DNA of 64,000 nucleotides from Rugamonas fusca (GCF_014042365.1 NZ_JACEZS010000023.1:1-64000); one strand, 5' to 3'; shown: positions 10,791 to 20,247, counted from the stretch's first letter. The notes: a model not told the origin generated them from the sequence alone. A program made the numbers and translations.

Positions 10791-13019
10791 ATGACCGAAC
10801 CGCATGCCGTCGCCCACCGCATCTGCCCCCTGTGCGAGGCCAGTTGCGGCCTTGTGATCGAACGCGAAGGCCAGCACGTCACGCGCATCCGCGGCGACGA
10901 GGCCGACGTGTTCAGCGCCGGCTTCCTGTGCCCGAAAGCGGTCAGCCTGAAGGACTTGCACGAGGATGGCGACCGCCTGCGCACCCCGCTCGTCAAGCGC
11001 GATGGCCGCTTCGTGGCCGTCAGCTGGGACGAGGCCTACGCGGAAATCGAACGGCGCCTGCCGCCCATCATCGCCGCCCACGGCGCCGACGCCGTGGCCA
11101 CGGTGCTGGGCAATCCGGTGGCGCACAAGATGAGCCTGATGCTGTATTTCCCGCGCCTGGCACGCGCGCTGGGCACGCGCAATATGTACTCGGCCTCCAG
11201 CGTGGACCAGGTGCCCAAGATGCTGTCGGTCGGCCTCATGTTCGGCCACTGGATGACGGTGCCCGTGCCCGACATCGAGCGCTGCGACTACCTGCTGGTG
11301 CTGGGCGCCAATCCCATGGTCTCGAACGGCAGCATGTGGACCGTGCCCGACTACCGGGGCAAGGCCAAGGCGCTGCGCGCGCGCGGCGGCAAGATCGTCG
11401 TGATCGACCCGCGCCGCACGGAGACGGCGCAGGCGGCCGACGCCCACCACTTCATCCGCCCCGGCGGCGACGTATTCTTCCTGCTGGGCCTGGCCCACAC
11501 GCTGTTCGACGAAGGCCTGGTGCGCCTGGGCCGGCTGGCGCCGCACGTGGCGGGGCTGGACGCGCTGCGCGAAGCCGTGCTGCCCTACCCGCCCGAACAG
11601 ATGGCCGCGCGCTGCGGCGTGCCGGCCGACGTGACGCGCGCGCTGGCGCGCGAGCTGGCCGGCGCGCGGCGCGGCGCCATCTACGGCCGCATCGGCACTT
11701 GCACCCAGCAATACGGCACGCTGGCGTCGTGGCTGATCGACGCCATCAACGTGCTCACCGGCCACCTGGACGCCGAAGGCGGCGCCATGTTCCCCAAGGC
11801 CGCCGCCTTCGCCGCCAACACGCGCGGCAAGCCGGGCACGGGGCGTGGCGTGGTCATGGGCCGCTACCGCAGCCGCGTGGCCGGCGCGCCGGAAGTGATG
11901 GGCGAGCTGCCCGTCACCTGCCTGGCCGAGGAAATCGACACGCCCGGCCCCGGCCAGGTGCGGGCGCTGATCGCCATCGCCGGCAATCCCGTGCTGTCCG
12001 CGCCCAACGGCGCGCGGCTGGCCAAGGCGCTCGACCAGCTGGAATTCATGGTCAGCCTGGACATCTACCTCAACGAAACGTCGCGCCATGCGCACATGAT
12101 CCTGCCCGGCGTCTCGCCGCTGGAGGATGCGCATTACGACGTCAGCTTCGGCCAGCTGTCGCACCGCAACCACGCGCGCTACAGCGCCCCCGTGCTGGCC
12201 CGCGCCGACGGCCAGCCGGACGAATGGGAAAGCCTGCTGCGGCTGGCGGCCATCGTCAAGGGCATGGGCCGCAAGGTGGGTGGCGACCTTGACGCCTGGG
12301 ACACGGCGCTGCTGGAGGAGGAGGTGCAGAAAGCGGCTGGCCCGGCCACGCCCCACATCATGGCGGCGCTGGCGGGCCGGCGCGGCGTGGAACGGATGCT
12401 GGATTTGGCGCTGCGCAGCGGCCCCTATGGCGACCAGTTCGGCGCCCGCCCCGATGGCCTGACGCTGGCCAAGGTGCAGGCCGCACCGTCCGGCATCGAC
12501 CTGGGCCCCATGCAGCCGCGCATCCCCGAAGTGCTGCGCACGGCGTCGGGCAAGATCGAGCTGGCGCCCTCGCCCCTGCTGGCCGACCTGACGCGCGTGG
12601 CCGACGCGCTGGCGGTGCCGGACCAGGTGCCGGCACTGGTCATCATCGGCCGCCGCCAGCTGCGCTCGAACAACAGCTGGATGCACAACCTGCCCGTGCT
12701 GGCCAAGGGGCCGTTCCGCTGCACGGCCCTGGTCCATCCGGCCGACGCGGCCCGGCTGGGACTGGCGGACGGCGGCCGCGCGCAAATTCGCAACGGCACG
12801 CGCATGGTGGAGGCGCAAGTGGAATTGAGCGAGGAGATGATGCCGGGCGTGGTCAGCCTGCCGCACGGCTGGGGCCATGACTTGCCCGGCATCCAATTGC
12901 GCGTGGCCTCCGGACGGCCCGGCGCCAACCTCAACGCGTTGCTCGACGAGCAGTTGCGCGACCCGTTGTCGGGCAATGCCGTACTATCGGGGATCGCGAT
13001 CGAGATGCGGCCTTGCTGA
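10791..13019 (+). CDS. Molybdopterin-dependent oxidoreductase (Mo/W-bisPGD family)
   Basis: A 742-residue enzyme of the DMSO reductase/formate dehydrogenase superfamily. The N-terminus has a [4Fe-4S] site (CPLCEASC, then a fourth Cys in FLCPKA), followed by the molybdopterin oxidoreductase core and a C-terminal molydopterin-dinucleotide-binding domain (RRQLRSNNSWMHN onward). No twin-arginine signal is present, so it is probably cytoplasmic. It resembles FdhF-like or assimilatory oxidoreductases, but the substrate cannot be assigned; no partner electron-transfer gene is adjacent. AAAGG precedes the ATG, and a good promoter lies at 10727-10755. Confidence 0.82.
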   Translation: MTEPHAVAHRICPLCEASCGLVIEREGQHVTRIRGDEADVFSAGFLCPKAVSLKDLHEDGDRLRTPLVKRDGRFVAVSWDEAYAEIERRLPPIIAAHGADAVATVLGNPVAHKMSLMLYFPRLARALGTRNMYSASSVDQVPKMLSVGLMFGHWMTVPVPDIERCDYLLVLGANPMVSNGSMWTVPDYRGKAKALRARGGKIVVIDPRRTETAQAADAHHFIRPGGDVFFLLGLAHTLFDEGLVRLGRLAPHVAGLDALREAVLPYPPEQMAARCGVPADVTRALARELAGARRGAIYGRIGTCTQQYGTLASWLIDAINVLTGHLDAEGGAMFPKAAAFAANTRGKPGTGRGVVMGRYRSRVAGAPEVMGELPVTCLAEEIDTPGPGQVRALIAIAGNPVLSAPNGARLAKALDQLEFMVSLDIYLNETSRHAHMILPGVSPLEDAHYDVSFGQLSHRNHARYSAPVLARADGQPDEWESLLRLAAIVKGMGRKVGGDLDAWDTALLEEEVQKAAGPATPHIMAALAGRRGVERMLDLALRSGPYGDQFGARPDGLTLAKVQAAPSGIDLGPMQPRIPEVLRTASGKIELAPSPLLADLTRVADALAVPDQVPALVIIGRRQLRSNNSWMHNLPVLAKGPFRCTALVHPADAARLGLADGGRAQIRNGTRMVEAQVELSEEMMPGVVSLPHGWGHDLPGIQLRVASGRPGANLNALLDEQLRDPLSGNAVLSGIAIEMRPC

Positions 13020-13151
13020 CAAGCGCGGGCGGGGTGAGGGTTGCGGGTCACGTCTGTCACGAAAGCCGCCGCTTTTCGATATACCATACAAGCACGCGGT
13101 GAAAATGCCATACGCGGGCTGAAAGTTATCGAACAGACCACGAGGTAGCCT

Positions 13152-13778
13152 ATGAAACCCAACACCCCCGCCCCTGAACTGACGCACCGCCGCGAGGATA
13201 TCACACGCGGCAACCGTGAACTGCGCAAGCTGTGCGCAGCCATCCAGCCTGCGGCGCGCAAGCTGATACAACAGGGGGTGGCCCGGGCCACGGCGCAGGA
13301 GGTGAGCGCCGTGCAGGCTGAAGAGGCCGACATCCTGCTCAAGTCTGTGTTGGCCGAGCTCGACGAGTATATCGCCGCGCAGCCTGACGCCATGCCTGCA
13401 TTGCTGAACCGGGAGCCGGCCCTTGTCGCTCCTGAGCTCGATGACGAGGCCGAGGATGAGCGGCAATGGATAGACCAGATGGCCGGCGATTGGGCGCTGG
13501 CAGCAGCCGGTTTCTGGCTGGAGCTGGGCCACGACCTGGGCGGCCAAACCAACCGGCAAGCAGCGTTGATGGCGAACCTGGCGGCAGGCCAGGACGACGA
13601 TTTGCTGGCGGCCTTCGACCTGGTCGCCGCCAGATTCTACGTTGGCCCGGAAGGCCGGGAGCTGCTGAAGAAATTGCATAGACTCACCCAACGGCACGAA
13701 GTCGTGGCCCGGGTGGCGATCGAAGTGACGCCAGCCGTATCCATGCAGGAATTGACGGGTGCCTACGTCCATAAATGA
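13152..13778 (+). CDS. Hypothetical protein, helical, acidic
   Basis: Not recognised. It is a 208-residue, Ala/Leu/Glu-rich protein without signal peptide or membrane helix, so probably cytoplasmic and mostly helical. The C-terminal third (FYVGPEGRELLKKLHRLTQRHEVV) looks globular. GAGG lies six bases before the ATG. It stands alone, convergent with the metallophosphoesterase gene downstream. Codon use fits the surrounding genome, so it is probably a real gene. Confidence 0.6.
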   Translation: MKPNTPAPELTHRREDITRGNRELRKLCAAIQPAARKLIQQGVARATAQEVSAVQAEEADILLKSVLAELDEYIAAQPDAMPALLNREPALVAPELDDEAEDERQWIDQMAGDWALAAAGFWLELGHDLGGQTNRQAALMANLAAGQDDDLLAAFDLVAARFYVGPEGRELLKKLHRLTQRHEVVARVAIEVTPAVSMQELTGAYVHK

Positions 13779-13814
13779 TCCGGCCCATGATCTGGCCAAA
13801 AACGCGCTGGACCG

Positions 13815-15014
13815 TCAATATTCCCACATGATCGACTCGATGCCAGCAGGGTCGTCCGGCAGCGGCAGCACTTGATACGGCCCGCCCAACTTGCGCCCCA
13901 CCACGCGGCGCTCCATCAGCAACTGCCCCCGCCTGGCGCAGTTGGGCGACGAAAAGAACGTCAGGATCTGGCATTGGTGCGGGACAAAATTCACGTCATC
14001 GAACGTTACGCTGTCAGCACGATGGGGCAGCTGCGACAGCGTTCCCGCGATCAGCTGCAACTGGCCTTCGTACAAAGGGGGGTATTGCTGCCCCATCGAT
14101 GTGGACGGCAATGCGCCATGCGGTGGATAGGTCGCATGGGTATGACCACTCAGCAATAAATGGGCAAGCATGCCGCGCTGGTGGACCGTAAATTGGGCCA
14201 AGGTATCGGCGACGGCCGTATCGTTGCGCAAGCTCATTTGCAGTGTTGGCCGTGGCGGCGGGTAATGGACCGGGTGGTGCAGCGCCAGGATGCGAAAGTC
14301 ACGTGTCACGCCGTCCTGATGCAATCCCTCACGGGCGCGCTGGGCCAGTTGCGCCAATTGCGGCATGCCTGATTTGGCCCAAGGCGGGTCCATGCCCACC
14401 TCGCCGCGTGCCAGCGTGTTGGGCCAGCGTTCCCCGATTGTGCTGTTGACGGCATAGAGGCGCAGCTTGGCGTTGGCGTGGGGAATGGCGGTGTGGATTT
14501 CGGTATCGGGCCATGACTTACCGAGTAAATAACGCAGCGCCGCCTGATGCCCGACCAGCGCCTTGCGACTGGCAGCCAAGGGAAACTGGCCCGGCCACGC
14601 ATCGTGATTGCCGTGCAGTATCAGCGTCTGGCTAGCGTCGAGGATAAGGCGATAATCGTCCAGCCACCCTAGCGCCGTCCGCAACGAAGCGTGATCGCCC
14701 AGCGCGCTCAGGTCGCCCGTATCGAGCAGCCAGGTTTCCACCCCTGCATAATCCTTGTAGTTGGCAAAGCCGCACAGAAACGCGCACATCTGTTCATGGG
14801 CGGTCGGATCGTGGCCGGCCAGGCCGGCTTGCCAGCGCTGTTCGAGCTGATCCGCCCAGGTCGACCGCCCAAGCCGGCGCAGCGCGCGGACTATCCGCCG
14901 CACCTTCTTCTGTGTCGCGACATCGATAACGGCGCCCTGCCCTTTGCAATGCATGTCCGACACATGCACGATATGCAGGAACGCTTCCAGTTCAGGATCC
15001 AAGTACATAGCCAT
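13815..15014 (-). CDS. Calcineurin-like metallophosphoesterase
   Basis: A 399-residue protein with all the metal-binding motifs of the calcineurin-like superfamily in order: VHVSDMH (about 16-22), TGD, LHGNHDAW, LALHHPVHY and LSGHTHATYPP. No signal peptide is present. It should act as a dinuclear-metal phosphoesterase or nuclease; the substrate is unknown. GAGGAG in front of the ATG overlaps the stop of the upstream sigma-like gene, 12 bases away, so translation is probably coupled. The pairing with a sigma-like protein is unusual and may indicate a regulatory or nucleotide-related role. Confidence 0.8.
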   Translation of the reverse strand: MAMYLDPELEAFLHIVHVSDMHCKGQGAVIDVATQKKVRRIVRALRRLGRSTWADQLEQRWQAGLAGHDPTAHEQMCAFLCGFANYKDYAGVETWLLDTGDLSALGDHASLRTALGWLDDYRLILDASQTLILHGNHDAWPGQFPLAASRKALVGHQAALRYLLGKSWPDTEIHTAIPHANAKLRLYAVNSTIGERWPNTLARGEVGMDPPWAKSGMPQLAQLAQRAREGLHQDGVTRDFRILALHHPVHYPPPRPTLQMSLRNDTAVADTLAQFTVHQRGMLAHLLLSGHTHATYPPHGALPSTSMGQQYPPLYEGQLQLIAGTLSQLPHRADSVTFDDVNFVPHQCQILTFFSSPNCARRGQLLMERRVVGRKLGGPYQVLPLPDDPAGIESIMWEY

Positions 15015-15026
15015 GTTGTTCGCTCC

Positions 15027-15572
15027 TCAAGATAAGTCCCGCAGCAGCTTGTAGGCATCCTCGCCCAGCTCGCGTTCGATGGCGGCGGCCAGCCGTTTGC
15101 GCACGCGGTGCAGGCGCTGGCGCTCGGCCGCCGTCAATGCGGCGCCCTGGCTGGATGCGAGCCCGGTGGCGATCGCCACGGCCATCTGGTCTTGTTCGGA
15201 AATAGTGGTCAGCTCGGCCACGCACACGCGCAGCATGCTGCGGTACAGCGCCGTCGTAGCCAGGTCGCCCGCGCGCTCGTCGGCCGGCTCCGGCGCCGGC
15301 GCCGGCGCCGCGCCGGCGGCCAGCATGGGGCGGGTTTTACGGAACAGGTCGGCCGCGCGGCGGTTGAAGATCGCATGCGCGATGCGCAAGATGGCGTCGG
15401 CGCCCAGGGCGGGGCCGGGTTCGCGCTCGAGCAGGTATTTCCACAAGTCGGCCACGGTCTGGGCGGCCAGGTCGTCGATGTCCGGGCGCAGCAGCGGAAA
15501 GCGCGCATGACCGGCGCGGCGCAGGCTGGCGCGCAGCGCGGTCAACTGCGCATCGGACAAGAATTCCGGCAT
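15027..15572 (-). CDS. RNA polymerase sigma-70-like protein
   Basis: A 181-residue protein with the layout of an ECF-like sigma factor. A region-2-like helix set (DIDDLAAQTVADLWKYLL, then IAHAIFNRRAADLFRK) is joined by an Ala/Pro linker to a C-terminal helix pair resembling region 4 (LTAAERQRLHRVRKRLAAAI). The match to region 4 is weak, so an anti-sigma-associated or phage-type sigma-like protein remains possible. The start is ATG 15572. It follows the OmpR-type regulator gene on the same strand and is coupled to the metallophosphoesterase gene. Confidence 0.55.
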   Translation of the reverse strand: MPEFLSDAQLTALRASLRRAGHARFPLLRPDIDDLAAQTVADLWKYLLEREPGPALGADAILRIAHAIFNRRAADLFRKTRPMLAAGAAPAPAPEPADERAGDLATTALYRSMLRVCVAELTTISEQDQMAVAIATGLASSQGAALTAAERQRLHRVRKRLAAAIERELGEDAYKLLRDLS

Positions 15573-15681
15573 GACGACGCCCTCGATCTTGCAAAATAAG
15601 CATTCTACGCCGCTTGCACGCCGGCGCGCGCCAAAGCCCGAAAACCGCGCCAGTGGCGTGGCAGGTCCGCCACGGCGCCAC

Positions 15682-16404
15682 TTACAGCGGCGGCGGCTCG
15701 AAGCGGTAGCCCACGCCATACACGGACTGCAGGCAGTCGGCCTCGGGCAGACGCGCGGCCAGTTTGCGGCGGATGTTCTTGATGTGGGAGTCGACCGTAC
15801 GGTCGTTGTTGTCGCGCTGGTCCTCGTGCGCACAGTCGAGCAGTTGCTGGCGCGAGTAGACCCGGCCCGGATTGGCGATCAGTTCGGCCAGCAGGCGGAA
15901 CTCCACCGGCGTGAGCGCCAGCGCCGCGCCGCCATGGGTGATGCACATGCGTTCGCGGTCCACCTGGAACGGCGGCGCCCATGCTGCCGCGGCGGCCGGT
16001 GCCGGCGCCGCGGCGGCGGCCAGCTGGGCCATGCCGGCCGCGCGGCGCAAGTGGGCGCGCACGCGGGCCACCACTTCGCGCGGGCTGAAGGGCTTGCAGA
16101 CGTAATCGTCGGCGCCCGATTCCAGTCCCAGCAGGCGGTCGATCTCGTCCACCCGCGCCGTCAGCATGATGATGGGCAGCGCCGAAAACGCGCGCACGGC
16201 GCGGCACACGCCGATGCCGTCCAGGCTGGGCAGCATCAGGTCCAGCACCATCAGGTCCGGCGCATGGGCGCGCACCGCTTCCACGGCCGCCACGCCATCG
16301 GCCACGCGCGTCACGCGCATACCCGCGGCCACGAAATAGTCGGCCAGCAGCGCGGCGATCTTGACGTCGTCTTCCACGACCAGGATGTGGGCATTGTTAT
16401 CCAT
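15682..16404 (-). CDS. OmpR-family response regulator, BaeR-like
   Basis: A 240-residue regulator. The N-terminal receiver has the acidic pair in VVEDD, phospho-acceptor Asp in LMVLDLMLP and Lys in VCKPFSP; the segment DRLLGLESGADDYVCKPFSP is typical of BaeR/CpxR-like proteins. An Ala-rich linker joins a winged-helix DNA-binding domain ending YGVGYRFEPP. Its start overlaps the end of the histidine kinase gene by eight bases, so the two form a coupled two-component system. The target genes are unknown; the divergently transcribed di-haem protein gene beyond the kinase is a candidate. Confidence 0.87.
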   Translation of the reverse strand: MDNNAHILVVEDDVKIAALLADYFVAAGMRVTRVADGVAAVEAVRAHAPDLMVLDLMLPSLDGIGVCRAVRAFSALPIIMLTARVDEIDRLLGLESGADDYVCKPFSPREVVARVRAHLRRAAGMAQLAAAAAPAPAAAAAWAPPFQVDRERMCITHGGAALALTPVEFRLLAELIANPGRVYSRQQLLDCAHEDQRDNNDRTVDSHIKNIRRKLAARLPEADCLQSVYGVGYRFEPPPL

Positions 16405-18145
16405 GTGCTGGTCGTCTGGTTGGAGGGTGGATCGGCAGCCGGACCAGCATTCTCACGCCGCCCAGCGGCGAAGGCAAGGCCTCGATGTTGCCGCCGTGGG
16501 CCGCCACCATGGCCTTGCAGATGGCCAGCCCCAGGCCGCTGCCGCCGCGCCCGCGCGCGCCGTCGGCCCGGTACAGGCGGTCGAACAGGCGCGACAGCAG
16601 GCCGGGCGGCACGCCGGGCGCGCTGTCGGCCACCGTCAGTTGCGCCCAGGCGCCGTCGGCGGCCAGCGTAACGGCGATCCTGCCGCCGCTGTCCGTGTAG
16701 CGCACGCTGTTCTCCAGCAGGTTGACGCACACTTGCGTCAGGCGGCCGCTGTCGCCCGTCAGCGTCAGCGGCACTTCCGGCAGCGACGCCGTCAGCGCCA
16801 GCCCGGCCTGCTGCGCGCGCAGGCGGTAGCGCTCCAGCAGCGGGCGCAATAGCGCGGCCAGGTCCAGCTGCTGCCAGTGATAGTGCAGGTCGCCCGCGTC
16901 GGCCAGCGCCAGCTGGTGCAGGTCGTCCACCAGTTGGTTCAGGCGCAGCACTTCCGCGTGCAGCGAATCGAGCGCGTTGACGTCGGCCCGGCGTATGCCG
17001 TCGAGCAGCGCTTCGATCTCGCCGCGGATCACCGTCAGCGGCGTGCGCAATTCGTGCGAGATGTCGGCCAGCATGCGGCGCCGCTGCTGCTCGTTCTGCT
17101 CCAGCGCCTGCGCCATCGCGTTCACGTGCAGCGCCAGTTCGGCCAGCTCGTCGCGCGACAGCACGGGCGCGCGCGCCGCGAATTCGCCACGCGCCAGCTT
17201 TTCCGTCACGCCGCGCAGCGCCGCCACGGGGCGCAGCAGATGGCGCGCCAGCCAGAGGGCGGCCAGGATGGCCATGCCGATCAACGCGCACGAGAGCAGC
17301 AGGATCGTTTGCAGCTGGCCGCGCAGGAAGGTGGCGGCGCTGGCATCGTCGCCGCCGGCCTGGCGCAGCGGCATGAGGCGCATGCGGCCCACCACCTGGC
17401 CATCGACCTTGATGTCGCGCTCTATGCCGGGCGGGAAATCAGGTGGGCCGATCAGCGACTGGCCTTGCGCGTCCACGATGGAGATGCGCGAGGCGAAGCC
17501 GGCGGGATCGGCGCCGCCCGGACGGCGCGGCGGCGGCATGGGCGCGCGCGGGGGCGACAGATCGGCGCGCCGTGGAGGAAAATCCTCCCGCAGTGGCGGC
17601 TGATCGTTGCGCGTTGGCGGCAGGCCGGCATACGGTGGCGGCTGCCCGCCACGGAACGGGCGCAAGCCGGCGCGCGGCAGTGGCCGGCCATAGCCGGGCA
17701 ATCCGTCGGGCGCAGCATCGGGCGCAGCATCGGGGCCGCGCTCGGGCAAACCAGTGGGCGCCCCTTCCTGTCGCGGTGGCGGCCTCTCTCGCTCTGGCGG
17801 CGGGACTACTTCTTCCGGCGGCGGACGGTCGGGCCATCCGGCGCCGGGGCCGCGCCGCCGGCCGCCCATGTCCTCCGTCTCGGCCAGCAGGCGCGGTTTC
17901 ATCTGGTCGAGCACGGAGCGCAAGGCGCGCGGCTGGTGGCGCAGCCATTCGAAATCGCCCTCGGTGCGGTAGCGCGCCTCCAGCAGTTCGCGCAATTGAT
18001 CCAGGTCCTGCGTCTGCATCTCGTTGAGATAGGTCACAAAGCCGCGCTGCAGGCTGATGCTCGTCACCCACGCCATGGTGACGATGCACACGATGACGAT
18101 GGCGATCACGGCCAGCGCGATCTTGCGCGCGATCGTCAAGCGCAT
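16397..18145 (-). CDS. Sensor histidine kinase with proline-rich periplasmic domain
   Basis: A 582-residue membrane kinase: one N-terminal helix (about 8-28), a periplasmic region, a second helix, then HAMP, HisKA with DISHELRTPLTVIRG and HATPase with NLLENSVRYT and a GSGLGLAI box. The periplasmic part contains an unusual segment of about 120 residues that is extremely rich in Pro, Arg and Gly, with repeated PPPR/PPRR elements. Short Pro-rich loops occur in BaeS/CpxA-like sensors, but this length is striking. The ATG at 18145 follows AGGAG; a longer frame exists but lacks that signal. It is co-transcribed with the response regulator. Confidence 0.87.
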   Translation of the reverse strand: MRLTIARKIALAVIAIVIVCIVTMAWVTSISLQRGFVTYLNEMQTQDLDQLRELLEARYRTEGDFEWLRHQPRALRSVLDQMKPRLLAETEDMGGRRRGPGAGWPDRPPPEEVVPPPERERPPPRQEGAPTGLPERGPDAAPDAAPDGLPGYGRPLPRAGLRPFRGGQPPPYAGLPPTRNDQPPLREDFPPRRADLSPPRAPMPPPRRPGGADPAGFASRISIVDAQGQSLIGPPDFPPGIERDIKVDGQVVGRMRLMPLRQAGGDDASAATFLRGQLQTILLLSCALIGMAILAALWLARHLLRPVAALRGVTEKLARGEFAARAPVLSRDELAELALHVNAMAQALEQNEQQRRRMLADISHELRTPLTVIRGEIEALLDGIRRADVNALDSLHAEVLRLNQLVDDLHQLALADAGDLHYHWQQLDLAALLRPLLERYRLRAQQAGLALTASLPEVPLTLTGDSGRLTQVCVNLLENSVRYTDSGGRIAVTLAADGAWAQLTVADSAPGVPPGLLSRLFDRLYRADGARGRGGSGLGLAICKAMVAAHGGNIEALPSPLGGVRMLVRLPIHPPTRRPAHG

Positions 18146-18361
18146 GGTGGGCTCCTGTGCTGCTGCTTCATCGTTGTCCTCTCGCGCCTCCTGGTCCAGC
18201 GCCATGATACCTGCCAATTGTGCAGGCAATGTGGACGGCGCGCGCCTGCGGCGGGCGCACCACATTGCGCCGCCGTCTCCATTTTTCCTGCACATTTGGC
18301 CGGCATATTAGTTTCCGTAGACCAACTACGCAGTCCAACCCGACCACTGACGGAGACCATC
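18146..18361. other. Divergent intergenic region, kinase / di-haem protein
   Basis: This 216-base region holds the promoters of two divergent genes. No confident -35/-10 pair was found. A long imperfect palindrome around 18220-18300 (GGACGGCGCGCC and GGCGCCGCC-like arms, with TGCAGG / CCTGCA ends) may be an operator shared by both directions. Confidence 0.35.
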
Positions 18362-19957
18362 ATGCACCAACGCGCCCTTCGCCTGCCCCTGCTGCTGTTG
18401 CCTGCCGCCGTGCTGGCGGCCTGCGGCGGCGGCGCCCCCGACACCGCCGCCACGGACGCGACGCCGCGCGCGCTGCAAGCAGGCGCTACGCCCCGTCCCA
18501 CCGACAGCGGCGCAGGCACCGACACCAACAACGCCACCATCACGGCCGCCGTGCTGGTGCAATCGCCGCCGCCCGTGGTGCTGGCGCCCGTGCCCAACGC
18601 GGACGGCGCCGCGCTCACCTTCAGCAGCGCCGGCACGGTCGACACCAGCAATCCCTTCTTCCAGCCGTTCGGCAATGGCCGCAGCTGCGCCAGCTGCCAC
18701 CAGCCCGGCAATGGCTGGACCGTCACCCCGGCCGGCCTGACGGCCCGCTTCAACAGCAGCGCCGGCCTCGATCCCGTATTCCGTCCCGTCGATGGCGCCG
18801 TCGCGCCCAACGCGCCCGTGGCCACGCTGGACCAGAAGCGCCTGGCCTACAGCATGCTGCTCACCAAGGGCCTGATCCGGGTCGGCCTGCCGATGCCGGC
18901 CAACGCCGAATTCACGCTGGCGAAGGCGGACGATCCCTACCACTACGCCAGCGCCGCGGAACTGTCGCTGTTCCGCCGTCCCCTGCCCAGCACCAACCTG
19001 CCGTTCAACGCCACCGTCATGTGGGACGGGCGCGAAACGCTGACCGACGCCACCTCCGGCATCTGCATCAAGGACGTGCGCCCGGCGCGCTGCTTCGCTG
19101 CGCTCGACACCGACCTGCGGCACCAGGCCAACAGCGCCGTGCGCGGCCACGCGGAAGCGGCGCAAGACCTGACGGCCGACCAGCAGCGCCAGATCGCCGT
19201 CTTCGAGCAGACCCTGTTCACGGCCCAGTCCAGTGCCACGGCGGCCGGCAGCCTGTCCGAGGCCGGCGCGCTCGGTGGCCCGCAGCGGCTGTCGCAGCAA
19301 GGCTTCTACTTCGGCATCAACGATCCGCAGTCGGGCGACTACCGCACCGGCGCGCCGTTCAACCGCAACGTGATGAACCTGTACGCGGCCTGGCGCAACC
19401 TGGCCCAGGCAACACAACCCGCGCCACCGGCCGGACGCGGCCAGCCGGCGCCCCCGCCGCCCGCCGCCAGCACGCAGAACCAGGCCCGCGCCGCCATCGC
19501 GCGCGGCGAGCAGATCTTCAACAACAAGCCGTTCAACGTGGTCGGCGTGGCTGGCTTTAACAACGAACTGCGGCTGCCGTTGCAGCGCGCCACCTGCGCC
19601 ACCTGCCACAACGCGCCCAACGTGGGCAGCCATTCCGTGGCCCGCATGTTCAACACCGGCACGGCCGCCGCCAACCTGCGCACGCCGGACCTGCCGCTCT
19701 ACACGCTGCGCAACAACGCCACCGGCGAAGTGATCGAGACCAGCGATCCGGGCAGCGCCATGGAGAGCGGCAAGTGGAGCGACATCGGCCGCTTCAAGAC
19801 GCCCGGCCTGCGTGGCCTGGCGGCGCGCGCGCCCTACTTCCACAACGGTTCACAGCGCCGCATCGAGGACGTGGTGCGCTTCTACGACACGCGCTTCCGC
19901 ATCGGCTTCTCGCCGCAGGAGGCGGCCGACCTGGCGGCGTTCCTCAAGGCGCTGTGA
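18362..19957 (+). CDS. Di-haem cytochrome c peroxidase-like lipoprotein
   Basis: A 531-residue exported protein with lipobox LAAC (about 20-23), an Ala/Thr-rich linker and two c-type haem sites: CASCH at about 109-113 and CATCH at about 412-416. The spacing and the YFHNGSQRRIEDVV segment are typical of the di-haem cytochrome c peroxidase/MauG superfamily. The length exceeds classical CcpA peroxidases (about 330 residues), which suggests a MauG- or RoxA-like variant. It should sit in the periplasm or on the outer membrane and act in peroxide removal or oxidative chemistry. GGAGACCATC precedes ATG 18362. Confidence 0.82.
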   Translation: MHQRALRLPLLLLPAAVLAACGGGAPDTAATDATPRALQAGATPRPTDSGAGTDTNNATITAAVLVQSPPPVVLAPVPNADGAALTFSSAGTVDTSNPFFQPFGNGRSCASCHQPGNGWTVTPAGLTARFNSSAGLDPVFRPVDGAVAPNAPVATLDQKRLAYSMLLTKGLIRVGLPMPANAEFTLAKADDPYHYASAAELSLFRRPLPSTNLPFNATVMWDGRETLTDATSGICIKDVRPARCFAALDTDLRHQANSAVRGHAEAAQDLTADQQRQIAVFEQTLFTAQSSATAAGSLSEAGALGGPQRLSQQGFYFGINDPQSGDYRTGAPFNRNVMNLYAAWRNLAQATQPAPPAGRGQPAPPPPAASTQNQARAAIARGEQIFNNKPFNVVGVAGFNNELRLPLQRATCATCHNAPNVGSHSVARMFNTGTAAANLRTPDLPLYTLRNNATGEVIETSDPGSAMESGKWSDIGRFKTPGLRGLAARAPYFHNGSQRRIEDVVRFYDTRFRIGFSPQEAADLAAFLKAL

Positions 19958-20014
19958 CGACATGGTGCGGCGAGCCAGCGCGCATGGCCTGGCGAGCCAA
20001 AAGTTAAGCCACTT

Positions 20015-20043
20015 GAACGGCGCCGCGCTTTTCGGCGCCGTTC
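20015..20043. terminator. Perfect 10-bp hairpin after the di-haem gene
   Basis: GAACGGCGCC (20015-20024) and GGCGCCGTTC (20034-20043) form a perfect 10-bp stem with a nine-base loop. It is 58 bases after the di-haem gene stop. It lacks a downstream T-tract, so it may be a Rho-associated or 3'-stabilising structure. Confidence 0.5.
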
Positions 20044-20162
20044 CCGCGAAATCGTTGCAAATTGGTCGCAAAAGCAGGGGTAAGGCGGCCACTAACTTCT
20101 TGTGTACATGACAAAACTATAGGCATAATCGTTGAGACATCAACGATCTCGCCGGAGTTTGC

Positions 20163-20234
20163 ATGCACCAGACGCACCTGCCCGCCCACGCCCTGACCGC
20201 CTCCGGCGACGCCGCGCGCGTGACGCGCGCCTGA
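20163..20234 (+). CDS. Possible 23-residue leader peptide
   Basis: A short frame with GGAG five bases before its ATG ends 13 bases before the desaturase start. It encodes a His/Ala/Thr/Arg peptide, too short to classify. It could be a translated leader coupled to the desaturase gene, or chance. Confidence 0.3.
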   Translation: MHQTHLPAHALTASGDAARVTRA

Positions 20235-20247
20235 TGCCGGAGCGTCC

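Noticed and set aside
16877..18361. N-terminal extension of the di-haem protein frame
   Set aside because: The upstream 495 codons are antisense to the histidine kinase; the lipobox and ribosome binding site place the start at 18362.
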